A DNA stretch of 64,000 nt from assembly GCF_004124325.1 (NCBI RefSeq), contig NZ_QBDT01000001.1, positions 7,502,001 to 7,566,000 on the forward strand. The letters are read 5' to 3'. Each line of letters starts with the position of its first letter. The first letter of the stretch is position 1. The position numbers and the translations under genes were made by a program. This document shows positions 42,928 to 51,082 of this stretch, one piece after another. A model generated the notes under the pieces. It worked only from the letters and a program-made list of their open reading frames with translations. It ran no database searches and was not told where the DNA came from. This DNA is from Streptomyces sp. L2. Lineage in GTDB: Bacteria > Actinomycetota > Actinomycetes > Streptomycetales > Streptomycetaceae.

Positions 42928-43520
42928 CGGGTCTCCTGCGGCTGCGGCTGCGGCGCGGCCCGGCGCTTGATCGTGGCCAGCGGCACGAACGCGGGCGCGG
43001 CCCGCCGCTCGCCGCCGTCCGGCACCGGCTCCACGCCCTCCAGCTCGGGAGCCACGGCCAGCACCGCGGCGCGGACGGCGTCGGTGACGTCGGACGAACC
43101 ACCGCCGCACCCCGAACCGCAGCCGCCGCCCGACTTCACCCGCACCCGGGCCACGGTGCCGTCCACGCCGGCCCACTCCACGTCACCGCCGCGCTCGCGC
43201 ACGGCGGGCCGCAGCCTCTCGACCGCGCGGGCGGCCCGGCGCTCCACCGGCTCGGGATGGACGCCGTGCAGCACCAGCAGGTGCGCCAGCAGCTCGTCGT
43301 CCGCGAGCGCCTCGCACAGTGTCTCGTCGGCGCGGTCCACGACCCGGGCGAGCGCCTCGCCGTACACCTCGGTGAGCAGCCGTACGGCCTCCAGCGCGTC
43401 CCGGGCGGCCGGGCCGGGCGCGGACTCCAGCCGCTCCAGGCCCTCGTCGAGCCGGGCGAGCCGCGCCTCCACGGCCCGGTCCGGCAGGCGTACGGCGGCC
43501 TGGACGTCGTCGTCAGCCAT
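42924..43520 (-). CDS. NifU-like domain protein of the hydrogenase operon
   Basis: 198-aa protein. The first 100 residues are helical and Arg/Glu-rich (EARLARLDEGLERLESAPG). Residues about 95-160 resemble the NifU C-terminal scaffold (HPEPVERRAARAVERLRPAV, GGDVEWAGVDGTVARVRV), with a Cys pair CGSGC in place of the usual CxxC, then SDVTDAVRAAVLAVAPELEG. Such domains hold transient Fe-S clusters, so it may help build the hydrogenase clusters. It overlaps the large-subunit gene by 8 bp. Confidence 0.82.
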   Translation of the reverse strand: MADDDVQAAVRLPDRAVEARLARLDEGLERLESAPGPAARDALEAVRLLTEVYGEALARVVDRADETLCEALADDELLAHLLVLHGVHPEPVERRAARAVERLRPAVRERGGDVEWAGVDGTVARVRVKSGGGCGSGCGGGSSDVTDAVRAAVLAVAPELEGVEPVPDGGERRAAPAFVPLATIKRRAAPQPQPQETR

Positions 43521-45306
43521 GGTTGGCCCCGTACGTCGGCGAGTGCACGGTCGACAGCGTCTTGCCCTTGCCCATGTACATGTGCACGCCGCACGGCAGG
43601 CAGGGGTCGAAGCTGCGCACCGTGCGCATGATGTCGACGCCCTTGAAGTCGTCGGGCCCGTTCTCCTCGAAGATGGGCTGCCCCTGCACCGCGTCCTCGT
43701 ACGGGCCGGGCGTGCCGTAGATGTCGCGGGGGCTGGCGTTCCACGGGGTCGGCGGGTACGGGTGGTAGTTGGCGATCTTCTTGTCGCGGATCACCAGGTG
43801 GTGGGAGAGGACACCGCGGACCGCCTCGTGGAAGCCGCAGCCGATCGCCTCGTCGGGCACCTCGAAGTTCTCGAACACCTTGGTCTCGCCGGCCCGCAGC
43901 AGCCCCATCGCCTCCTCCAGGAACTGCAGGGCCATCGCGGCGGCGTAGGCCACGAAGTACGGCCGGGCGCGGTCCCGTTCGATGGTGTTGCTCCACTTCG
44001 GGATGTGCCACTCCAGCGTGGTCTCCGGGAGCTGGTCGCCCTTGGGCAGCGAGATCCGCACGCTGCTGCCGGTCGCCTTGATGTACGGCGTGTCGACCAG
44101 GCCGCTCAGTGCCGTCGACCAGAGCCGGGCCAGCGGGCCGCCGCCGGTGTCCAGCGCCAGGTGCTCGCCGGTCTGCTGGTGGAACCAGCGCGGACTCATC
44201 ACCCAGCTGTAGTTGCCGTCGAACTCCCGCTTCTGCGGCACCGGGACCGTCGTCTGGTTCCACGGGTGGCGCATGTCGACCGGGTTGCCGAGCGGGTCGT
44301 GCGTGACGAACGGCTGCTCGTTGACCCAGTCCTCGTAGAAGGAGCTGCCCAGCATGATCCGCAGCCCCAGGTTGATGTCGATCAGGTTGTTGGTGACCAG
44401 CTTGCCGTCGACGACGATGCCCGGGGTGACGTACATCGCCTTGCCCCACTCGTTCATCGACTGGTAGCGGTAGTCGACGACGTCCGGGTTCTGCCAGGCG
44501 CCCCAGCAGCCCAGCAGGACACGGCGCTTGCCGACCTCCTCGTAGCCGGGCAGCGCCTCGTAGAAGAAGTCGAAGACGTCGTCGTTCATCGCCACCGCCT
44601 TCTTGATGAAGTCGATGACGCGCATCAGCCGGCTGAGGTAGTCGGTGAACGTGTTGGGCTGCGGCATCGTGCCGACCCCGCCCGGGTACAGCGTGGACGG
44701 GTGGACGTGCCGCCCCTCCATCAGGCAGAACATCTCCCGGGTGACCCGGCTGACCTTCAGCGCCTCCTTGTAGACCTCGCCCTCGAAGGGGTTGAAGGCC
44801 TTCATGATGTCGGCGATGGTCCGGTAGCCGTGCACGTCACCGCGGGGCGCGGCGGTCTGCTCGGCGCGGGCCAGGACACCGGGGTTGGTGGCCTTGACCA
44901 TCGCCTCGCAGAAGTCCACGAACACCAGGTTGTCCTGGAAGATCGTGTGGTCGAACATGTACTCGGCGGCCTCGCCGAGGTTGGTGATGTGCTCGGCCAT
45001 CCGCGGCGGCTTCACGCCGTAGGCCATCTGCTGGGCGTAGTTGGAGCAGGTGGTGTGGTTGTCGCCGCAGATGCCGCAGATGCGGGACGTGATGAATCCG
45101 GCGTCGCGCGGGTCCTTGCCCTTCATGAACACGGAGTAGCCGCGGAACAGCGAGGAGGTGCTGTGGCACTCCACCACTTCCCGGTTGGCGAAGTCGATCT
45201 TCGTGTAGATGCCCAGGTTGCCGATGATGCGGGTGATCGGGTCCCAGGACATGTCCACGATCTGGGCGGGTTTGCGATCCGTCGTCCGGGAGTCGGTGGT
45301 CGTCAT
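43513..45306 (-). CDS. hhyL: [NiFe]-hydrogenase large subunit, group 1h (high-affinity) type
   Basis: 597-aa catalytic subunit. L1 is RICGICGDNH (C77, C80) and L2 is DPCLPCGVH (C569, C572), the four thiolates of the NiFe centre. The tail after H575 (MYMGKGKTLSTVHSPTYGANHG, split here as MYMGKGKTL and STVHSPTYGANHG) would be removed in whole or part by the maturation protease. The overall text (WDPITRIIGNLGIYTKIDFA, STSSLFRGYSVFMKGKDPRD) matches actinobacterial group 1h/5 enzymes that oxidise atmospheric H2 for survival. It follows the small subunit by 63 bp and overlaps the NifU-like gene. Confidence 0.93.
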   Translation of the reverse strand: MTTTDSRTTDRKPAQIVDMSWDPITRIIGNLGIYTKIDFANREVVECHSTSSLFRGYSVFMKGKDPRDAGFITSRICGICGDNHTTCSNYAQQMAYGVKPPRMAEHITNLGEAAEYMFDHTIFQDNLVFVDFCEAMVKATNPGVLARAEQTAAPRGDVHGYRTIADIMKAFNPFEGEVYKEALKVSRVTREMFCLMEGRHVHPSTLYPGGVGTMPQPNTFTDYLSRLMRVIDFIKKAVAMNDDVFDFFYEALPGYEEVGKRRVLLGCWGAWQNPDVVDYRYQSMNEWGKAMYVTPGIVVDGKLVTNNLIDINLGLRIMLGSSFYEDWVNEQPFVTHDPLGNPVDMRHPWNQTTVPVPQKREFDGNYSWVMSPRWFHQQTGEHLALDTGGGPLARLWSTALSGLVDTPYIKATGSSVRISLPKGDQLPETTLEWHIPKWSNTIERDRARPYFVAYAAAMALQFLEEAMGLLRAGETKVFENFEVPDEAIGCGFHEAVRGVLSHHLVIRDKKIANYHPYPPTPWNASPRDIYGTPGPYEDAVQGQPIFEENGPDDFKGVDIMRTVRSFDPCLPCGVHMYMGKGKTLSTVHSPTYGANHG

Positions 45307-45369
45307 CTGCGGTACTGCCCCTCGCTGTTCGGGTCGTGCGGGCTGGTGGGGGGAAGGGGACCTACGGGG

Positions 45370-46458
45370 TCAGGCGCGCCAGCGCGGGTCGTAACCGCTG
45401 GTCAGCTCGCGCTTGTTGTGACGCCACTTGGGCTCGTGGTTGACCATGACGTTGGTGATGCCGCGCAGCCGGCGCACGACGGCGCCGTACGGCTTGATCA
45501 CCATCGACGACAGCGTTCCGCCGGGGGGTTCGTCCATGAACGGCATGAACGCGTCGGGGAAGCCGGGCATCGTGCACCCGATGCAGATGCCGCCGACGTT
45601 GGGGCAGCCGCCGATGCCGGCCATCCAGCCCCGCTTGGGCACGTTGCAGTTGACGACGGGACCCCAGCAGCCCGTCTTCACCAGGCACTTGGGGGAGGTG
45701 TAGTCCTCGGCGAAGTCGGCCTGCTCGTAGTACGCGGCCCGGTCGCAGCCTTCGTGCACGGTCTTCCCGAACAGCCACTGCGGGCGCAGCATGTGGTCCA
45801 GCGGCGGCGGGGGAGCGGCGCCGGCGGCGTGCTGGAGCACCCACACGAGCGTCTCCATGAAGTTCTCCGGCTGGATGGGGCAGCCGGGCACGTTGACGAC
45901 GGGCAGCCCGGCCGTGGACTTGAAGTCCCAGCCCAGGTAGTCCGCGAGGCCCATGCAGCCGGTGGGGTTGCCGGCCATGGCGTGGATGCCGCCGTAGGTG
46001 GCGCAGGTGCCGGCGGCGACCACTGCCCACGCCTTCGGGGCGAGCTGGTCGATCCACCAGTTGAGGGTCTGCGGCTGACCGGTCTCCGGGTCGTTGCCGA
46101 ACGAGGTCCAGTAGCCGTCGCCCTCGATGATGTTCTGGTTGGGGATCGAGCCCTCGATGACCAGGATGAACGGGCCCAGTTCACCGCGCGCCGCCGCCCG
46201 GTAGGGAGCGAGGAAGTCCTCGCCGCCCAGACTGGGGGAGAGCACCTTGTTGACCAGGTTGACCTTCGGCAGGCCCGGGATCAGACCGAGCACCACGTCC
46301 TCGATGGAGGGCTGGCCGGCGGCCGTCAGCGAGACGGTGTCGCCGTCGCAGCTCATGCCCTCGGAGATCCAGAGGATGTGGATCTCGTCGATGCCGTTGC
46401 GCTCCTCGGCCCGGCCGGGCTCGCCGCGGACTTCGGTGGTACCGCTCTGGGTCGTCAT
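45370..46458 (-). CDS. hhyS: [NiFe]-hydrogenase small subunit, group 1h type, with Asp in the proximal cluster
   Basis: 362-aa electron-transfer subunit. It has no Tat signal, so it is cytosolic or membrane-associated from inside. The proximal-cluster motif is EGMSCDGDTVS: C37 and D40 take the place of the usual CxGC, as in the actinobacterial enzymes with 3Cys-1Asp coordination. GTCATYGGIHAMAGNPTGC, VNVPGCPIQPENF, EGCDRAAYYE, CLVKTGCWGPVVNC and GGICIGCTMPGFPD supply the other Fe-S ligands. It overlaps the hemerythrin gene upstream (ATGA) and precedes the large subunit. Confidence 0.93.
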   Translation of the reverse strand: MTTQSGTTEVRGEPGRAEERNGIDEIHILWISEGMSCDGDTVSLTAAGQPSIEDVVLGLIPGLPKVNLVNKVLSPSLGGEDFLAPYRAAARGELGPFILVIEGSIPNQNIIEGDGYWTSFGNDPETGQPQTLNWWIDQLAPKAWAVVAAGTCATYGGIHAMAGNPTGCMGLADYLGWDFKSTAGLPVVNVPGCPIQPENFMETLVWVLQHAAGAAPPPPLDHMLRPQWLFGKTVHEGCDRAAYYEQADFAEDYTSPKCLVKTGCWGPVVNCNVPKRGWMAGIGGCPNVGGICIGCTMPGFPDAFMPFMDEPPGGTLSSMVIKPYGAVVRRLRGITNVMVNHEPKWRHNKRELTSGYDPRWRA

Positions 46459-47000
46459 GTCGTCGGCCTTTGCTGCAGTCGGTCTCGGAGCCGGTCGTAG
46501 GCCGCGGCCAGCGGGGCCGCGAGGGTCAGGGCGGGCGGCGCGGTAGGGGCGTTGGGGTGCGGGCGGGTCGGCGCGGACTGCTTCGCCTTGCCGATCAGCT
46601 CGCCCAGCTCGTCCAGGTCCTGCTGCGGCACGGCCTCCCGCAGCCGGGGCATCAGGACGCCCTCCTCCTCCCGGATGTGCTCCTCGACGTCGCGGCGCAG
46701 CGAGGCGACCAGGTCGTCGGTGCGCCGGTCGCCCTCGTCCAGCTTGTCGAGGGCGAGGAGCGTCTTCTTCACCGCCATGTGCTCGTCCAGGTGCTCGTCG
46801 ATCTCCTGCTCACCGTCCGGGAGCACCTTCCTGGCCAGCGGGTAGACGAGCATCTCCTCCAGTGCCGCGTGCTGGGACAGCTCGCGCACCAGCAGTTCGA
46901 CCACGCCGCGCCGCTGCCGGTCGGACGCGGCGGAGTCGTAGTCGCGGAACACCTGCTCGACCATCCGGTGGTCGTGCTTGAGCACCTCAAGGGCGTCCAT
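46455..47000 (-). CDS. Hemerythrin HHE-domain protein of the hydrogenase operon
   Basis: 181-aa protein with a four-helix hemerythrin fold at residues 1-135. Metal ligands are suggested by VLKHDHRMVEQVF, QHAALEEMLVYPLA, DEHLDEHMAVKK and VEEHIREEEGVLMPRL, giving H and E at the expected places. It may bind O2 or buffer iron near the hydrogenase. The last 45 residues are Pro/Ala-rich. ATG 47000 follows GGAGG(GACGG) at a suitable distance; its stop overlaps the small-subunit start. It is overlapped upstream by the 538-aa gene. Confidence 0.88.
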   Translation of the reverse strand: MDALEVLKHDHRMVEQVFRDYDSAASDRQRRGVVELLVRELSQHAALEEMLVYPLARKVLPDGEQEIDEHLDEHMAVKKTLLALDKLDEGDRRTDDLVASLRRDVEEHIREEEGVLMPRLREAVPQQDLDELGELIGKAKQSAPTRPHPNAPTAPPALTLAAPLAAAYDRLRDRLQQRPTT

Positions 47001-48603
47001 CGAACCGTCCCTCCTCCGGCCCGTCGGCCGGACGCAGTGGCCGCGGGGACTGCGGCCGGGATGGGTGGACGGGGTCCGCCGGGCGGGGCGCGTCCGCGCG
47101 TCCAAGCGGTTCGACCTCGTCGGGCCGGAAGTAGTGGAAACGGCCGTACCAGCCGTGCAGTTCGGCGGCCGGGTCGTCGTCGACGGTCACCGCGAGGTGC
47201 ACGCTGCAGTCCACGTTGTGGAGGACGGCGGCGACGTGCGCGTTCCGTCCGGCGAGGAACATGTCCTGGGCGTCGGCGCCCCGGCCGCGCGGCCGCAGCC
47301 GCACCGGGCTGCCCTTGCCGAGGGGCACGCCGTCGACGAGGACCGTGTCGGTGGTGGGGGAGAGGCCGTCGTCGCCCCCCTCCTGCCACCAGGCGGGCCG
47401 CCCTGCGGGCGCGCCCGCCTCCGGCGCCGGAGCCTGCTGGGCCGGACCCGCCGGGGTCAGCGAGCGAATCGCGCCGTGCAGCTTGGCGAAGACCTCCTGC
47501 GGCATGGAGTCCACCCGGTCGAGGATCTGCGCGGCCCGCGGGTCGGTCGCCCGCGCCTCGGCCTTCTCCTCGTCGGTGAGCAGCATCGTGCGCAGCGTCA
47601 GGATCTCGTCGATCTCCCCCGCGTCGTGCAGGTCCCCCGGGCTCTCCGGTGCCACCCGCGGATGGTCCGGCAGGATGATCGGCGCGGAGAGCATGACGCT
47701 CCCCGTCGCGCCCGAGCCCGAGCCCGAGCCCGTGTCCGTGTCCGCGGGCGGGGCCTCGCCGCCGAGGACGGGAAACGTGAACGCGTTGCGGCAGCCCCGT
47801 ACCTGCTCCCGGAGCCCGTCGGGCGGATCGATCAGCGAGACGAACTCCACGCCGTCACCGCCGAGCAGGGTGTGCGCGGCGATCAGCGCCTGCCGCAGCG
47901 CGTCGCCCCGGACCGCCCGCACGTCGAAGGCGCCTGCCGTGTTCTCGGTGCGCACCCGCAGCCGGTACAGCTCCTCGCCGAGCGGCTCGGCCTCGACGGT
48001 CGTACGCGCCCGGACCTCCGGCCGCCGCCGCACCACGCGACCGGCACCGCCCGCCAGAGCCTCCGTCTCCTCCCCGGCCGGCGCGCCGACGTCGGCGGCG
48101 CACGGGCCGCGCAGCAGGTCCGCGACCGGCCAGGCGAGGTCCACCTCGCGGGGCACCGCCTCGTCGAACGTCAGATGCGCTGTTCCCGCAGCGTCCCGCA
48201 ACGACTCCACGGCCCGGTGGCCGCCGTCCGCCTCCGCCGCCTCCACCTGCTTGTGCTGCATCTGCAGGTACCGCACCCGCACCCGTACGGCCGCGTCCGC
48301 CCGCCGCACCCGCACCAGGCACTCGGTGCGCTGGTACCAGGAGTCCGCCGAGCCGGAGACACCCGGGACGACGGACCCGTCGGCCTCCACCCAGTCCCGG
48401 GGCAGCAGCACCCCGAACTGCCAGCGGACCCGGTTCTTCGCCGAGGAACGGCGGTACGGGTAGAGGAGGTAGCCCTCGTACAGCACGGCGTCGGCGACCG
48501 CGCCCAGCTGCTCCAGGCCGCCCGCGGCCGGCCCGTCCGAGGGCTCCGCCCGCTCCGCCACGGCGGCACAGACCGTGCCACGCCCGCCGGCCCTGTCCGA
48601 CAT
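46987..48603 (-). CDS. Large conserved accessory protein of the group 1h hydrogenase operon
   Basis: 538-aa soluble protein heading the minus arm and overlapping the hemerythrin start by 14 bp. Recognisable blocks are VADAVLYEGYLLYPYRRSSA near residue 40, NRVRWQFGVLLPRDW, WYQRTECLVRVR, a middle ENTAGAFDVRAVRGDALRQA, FSLIDPP-type VEFVSLIDPPDGLREQ, and a C-terminal DMFLAGRNAHVAAVLHNVDC with YFRPDEVEPLG. The YEGYLLYPYR block is typical of a protein family that accompanies these hydrogenases; its function is unknown to me. No membrane span or metal motif. A Gly/Ser-Thr-Asp linker splits it near residue 290. Confidence 0.8.
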   Translation of the reverse strand: MSDRAGGRGTVCAAVAERAEPSDGPAAGGLEQLGAVADAVLYEGYLLYPYRRSSAKNRVRWQFGVLLPRDWVEADGSVVPGVSGSADSWYQRTECLVRVRRADAAVRVRVRYLQMQHKQVEAAEADGGHRAVESLRDAAGTAHLTFDEAVPREVDLAWPVADLLRGPCAADVGAPAGEETEALAGGAGRVVRRRPEVRARTTVEAEPLGEELYRLRVRTENTAGAFDVRAVRGDALRQALIAAHTLLGGDGVEFVSLIDPPDGLREQVRGCRNAFTFPVLGGEAPPADTDTGSGSGSGATGSVMLSAPIILPDHPRVAPESPGDLHDAGEIDEILTLRTMLLTDEEKAEARATDPRAAQILDRVDSMPQEVFAKLHGAIRSLTPAGPAQQAPAPEAGAPAGRPAWWQEGGDDGLSPTTDTVLVDGVPLGKGSPVRLRPRGRGADAQDMFLAGRNAHVAAVLHNVDCSVHLAVTVDDDPAAELHGWYGRFHYFRPDEVEPLGRADAPRPADPVHPSRPQSPRPLRPADGPEEGRFDGRP

Positions 48604-48775
48604 CCCGCCTCCTCGCTCACCGGTGCACCCGCCATGCCTTCCACCACGGTCACACCGCCCACACGCCCACGCCCGCCGGACGGACCGGCATTGGGCCGCT
48701 CAGGCGACGGCCGGTGACGTTCGCCCAGCTCAGCGAAGGGACGTGAGGCCGCCGGGCTGCCCTACACTCGGCCGG

Positions 48776-49450
48776 ATGGACGACGAGCGCACAGCGGAAT
48801 GGGACGGCATCACCCTTCGGTCGACGCTCCTGCCGGAGGGCGTGGCCCTGCGGGACCGCCTGGCCGACGCCGCCCGCGACGGCCGCTGGCACACCGTCTT
48901 CGAGATCCTCGACGAGGCCCCGTCCCTCGCCAACTCCACGCGCCTCGGCGGCAGCAGCGGCTACACACCCCTGCACCAGGCCGCCTGGTACGGCACCAGC
49001 CCCGAGACCACCCGGCGGCTCCTGGCATACAGCGCCTTCCGCACGCTGCGCACCCGCGAAGGCGCCCGCGCCGTGGACATCGCCGCCGAACGGGGCCACG
49101 ACCACCTGACCGGCCTGCTGCGGCCCGAGATCCGGCACCCCCTGCCACCGGAGGTGCGCGCGGCACTGCGACGGAACCTGCACCGCCTGATCCACCACCG
49201 CACGGGTGACGGCAACCGTCCCGACCTGGCCACCCGCGAGGAACTGCGCCTGCCCGACGCCGAGATCCTCACCGAACTCGCCCGCCCCGTCTGCTGGTTC
49301 CCCGTCCCGGGCATGTACGGCGGCTTCCGGATCGAGCTGACCGGCGGCGAACTCACCGTGGACAGCTGGGTCCGCGTCGTCGAGGGCTCCGAGCGCACGG
49401 ACCGGGTCACGGCCTGCGGGGTGCACCTCCAGGAGGGCGGCCTGCTCTGA
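48776..49450 (+). CDS. Ankyrin-repeat protein
   Basis: 224-aa cytosolic protein. Residues about 50-120 contain ankyrin-type repeats (SGYTPLHQAAWYGTSPETTR, then REGARAVDIAAERGHDHLTG). The C-terminal 90 residues form a separate beta-rich domain (CWFPVPGMYGGFRIELTGGE, TVDSWVRVVEGSERTD). No catalytic motif. The ATG is only 8 bp after a TACACT hexamer (48762-48767), so the mRNA may be leaderless; no Shine-Dalgarno is seen. Divergent from the hydrogenase minus arm. Confidence 0.78.
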   Translation: MDDERTAEWDGITLRSTLLPEGVALRDRLADAARDGRWHTVFEILDEAPSLANSTRLGGSSGYTPLHQAAWYGTSPETTRRLLAYSAFRTLRTREGARAVDIAAERGHDHLTGLLRPEIRHPLPPEVRAALRRNLHRLIHHRTGDGNRPDLATREELRLPDAEILTELARPVCWFPVPGMYGGFRIELTGGELTVDSWVRVVEGSERTDRVTACGVHLQEGGLL

Positions 49451-49484
49451 CACCGGCCCCCTCCGACACCGCTTTCCCCGGCCG

Positions 49485-50972
49485 CTACGGACTCAGCTCC
49501 ACCGGCCAGGTGTGCACCGGCGCGTTGAGGTGCATGTAGTCGATGTACAGCTGGGTCATGCGCCGCAGGGACTCGTGCCGGCCGGCCCGGTTGGACGCGT
49601 CCAGGTGCTGGAACATCTCCTTCTGCCAGACGGCACCGTTGCGGCCCACGACGCAGCGCTGCTCGATGATGCCGAGCAGCGGCTCCCGCCAGGCCGCGTC
49701 CATGCCGGACAGCTCCAGTCCCCGGTGCGCCAGCGGCAGCAGGCGCCTGAGCACGAGTTCGGGCACCGGGACCTCACCCATCCCCGGCCAGTACAGCCGC
49801 GCCTCGATGCCGTGCCGGGCCGCCGTGTGCAGATTGTCCTCGGCCGCCGAGAACGACATCCGCGACCACACCGGCCGCTCCTCCTCCACCAGGGCGCGCG
49901 TCAGGCCGTAGTAGAACGCGCCGTTGGCGAGCGTGTCCGCGACCGTCGGGCCGGCCGGCAGCACCCGGTTCTCCACCCGGACGTGCGGCCGGTCGTGGTC
50001 GACCGCGTACACCGGCCGGTTCCAGCGGTAGATCGTGCCGTTGTGCAGGGTCAGCTCGGCCAGTTCGGGCACATCGCCCCGGTCCAGGGTCTCGGCGGGG
50101 TCCTGCTCGTCGCACAGCGGCAGCAGGGCCGGGAAGAAGCGCAGGTTCTCCTCGAACAGGTCGAAGACGCTGTTGATCCAGCGCTCACCGAACCACACCC
50201 GGGGCCGTACCCCCTGCACCTTGATCTCCTCCGGGCGGGTGTCCGTGGCCTGCTCGAACAGCGGGATACGCGTCTCGTGCCACAGCTCCTTGCCGAACAG
50301 GAACGGCGAGTTGGCCGACAGCCCGACCTGCACGCCCGCGATGGCCTGCGCCGCGTTCCAGTAGTCGGCGAACTCCTCCGGGGACACCTGGAGATGGAAC
50401 TGCGTACTGGTGCACGCCGCCTCCGGGGTGATCGTGTCGGCGTAGGTCCGCAGCCGGTCCACGCCGTCCACCTCGATCCGCAGGTCCTCACCCCGGGCCG
50501 CGAAGATCTGGTCGTTGAGGAGCTGGTAGCGCGGGTTCTCCGACAGCGCTCCCTCCCCGACGTCCTCCTGCCGCAGGGTGGGCAGGATCCCGACCATGAT
50601 CAGATGGGTGCCGACCGACCGGGCCCGCTGCTCCGCGTGGTTCAGGGCCGCCCGGATCTCCGACTCCCAGGCGTCGGGCCCGCCCGCCGTGAGCCGGCGC
50701 GGCGGCACGTTGATCTCCAGGTTGAACCGGCCCAGCTCCGTCGACCACGCCGGATCCGCGATCGCCTCCAGGACGTCGCTGTTGCGCATCGCCGGCTCGG
50801 CCGCGTCGTTGACCAGGTTCAGCTCGATCTCCAGGCCCACCTGCGGCCGTTCGGACTCGAACCGCGCGTCGCGCAGCATCTGCGCGAACGCCTCCAGGCA
50901 CTCCTGCATCTTGATCCGGTACCGGCGGCGGTCCTCGCGGGTGAAGACGAGCGCCGGGACGTCACGTCCCAT
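49485..50972 (-). CDS. Glutamate-cysteine ligase family protein (GCS2)
   Basis: 495-aa enzyme of the GCS2 glutamate-cysteine ligase group. Marks are GLEIELNLVNDAAEPAMRNS with acidic metal ligands, LGRFNLEINVPPRRLTAG, STQFHLQVSPEEFADYWN and VYAVDHDRPHVRVENRVLPAG. The family forms gamma-glutamyl bonds with cysteine or other amines; Streptomyces uses mycothiol and ergothioneine, so this could make gamma-glutamylcysteine for ergothioneine or act on another amine. ATG 50972 with GGGAGG 6 bases upstream is preferred to ATG 51002. Converges with the ankyrin gene. Confidence 0.82.
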   Translation of the reverse strand: MGRDVPALVFTREDRRRYRIKMQECLEAFAQMLRDARFESERPQVGLEIELNLVNDAAEPAMRNSDVLEAIADPAWSTELGRFNLEINVPPRRLTAGGPDAWESEIRAALNHAEQRARSVGTHLIMVGILPTLRQEDVGEGALSENPRYQLLNDQIFAARGEDLRIEVDGVDRLRTYADTITPEAACTSTQFHLQVSPEEFADYWNAAQAIAGVQVGLSANSPFLFGKELWHETRIPLFEQATDTRPEEIKVQGVRPRVWFGERWINSVFDLFEENLRFFPALLPLCDEQDPAETLDRGDVPELAELTLHNGTIYRWNRPVYAVDHDRPHVRVENRVLPAGPTVADTLANGAFYYGLTRALVEEERPVWSRMSFSAAEDNLHTAARHGIEARLYWPGMGEVPVPELVLRRLLPLAHRGLELSGMDAAWREPLLGIIEQRCVVGRNGAVWQKEMFQHLDASNRAGRHESLRRMTQLYIDYMHLNAPVHTWPVELSP

Positions 50973-51082
50973 CGGCCCTCCCGGGTTGCCCTCCTCGGAC
51001 ACCTCTGCATTCCCCAGGTTCCCACTCCCGGCCCACCCGCACCACGCGTGGCCGATCAGACCCCGGCGCCCTCGTACGATCC

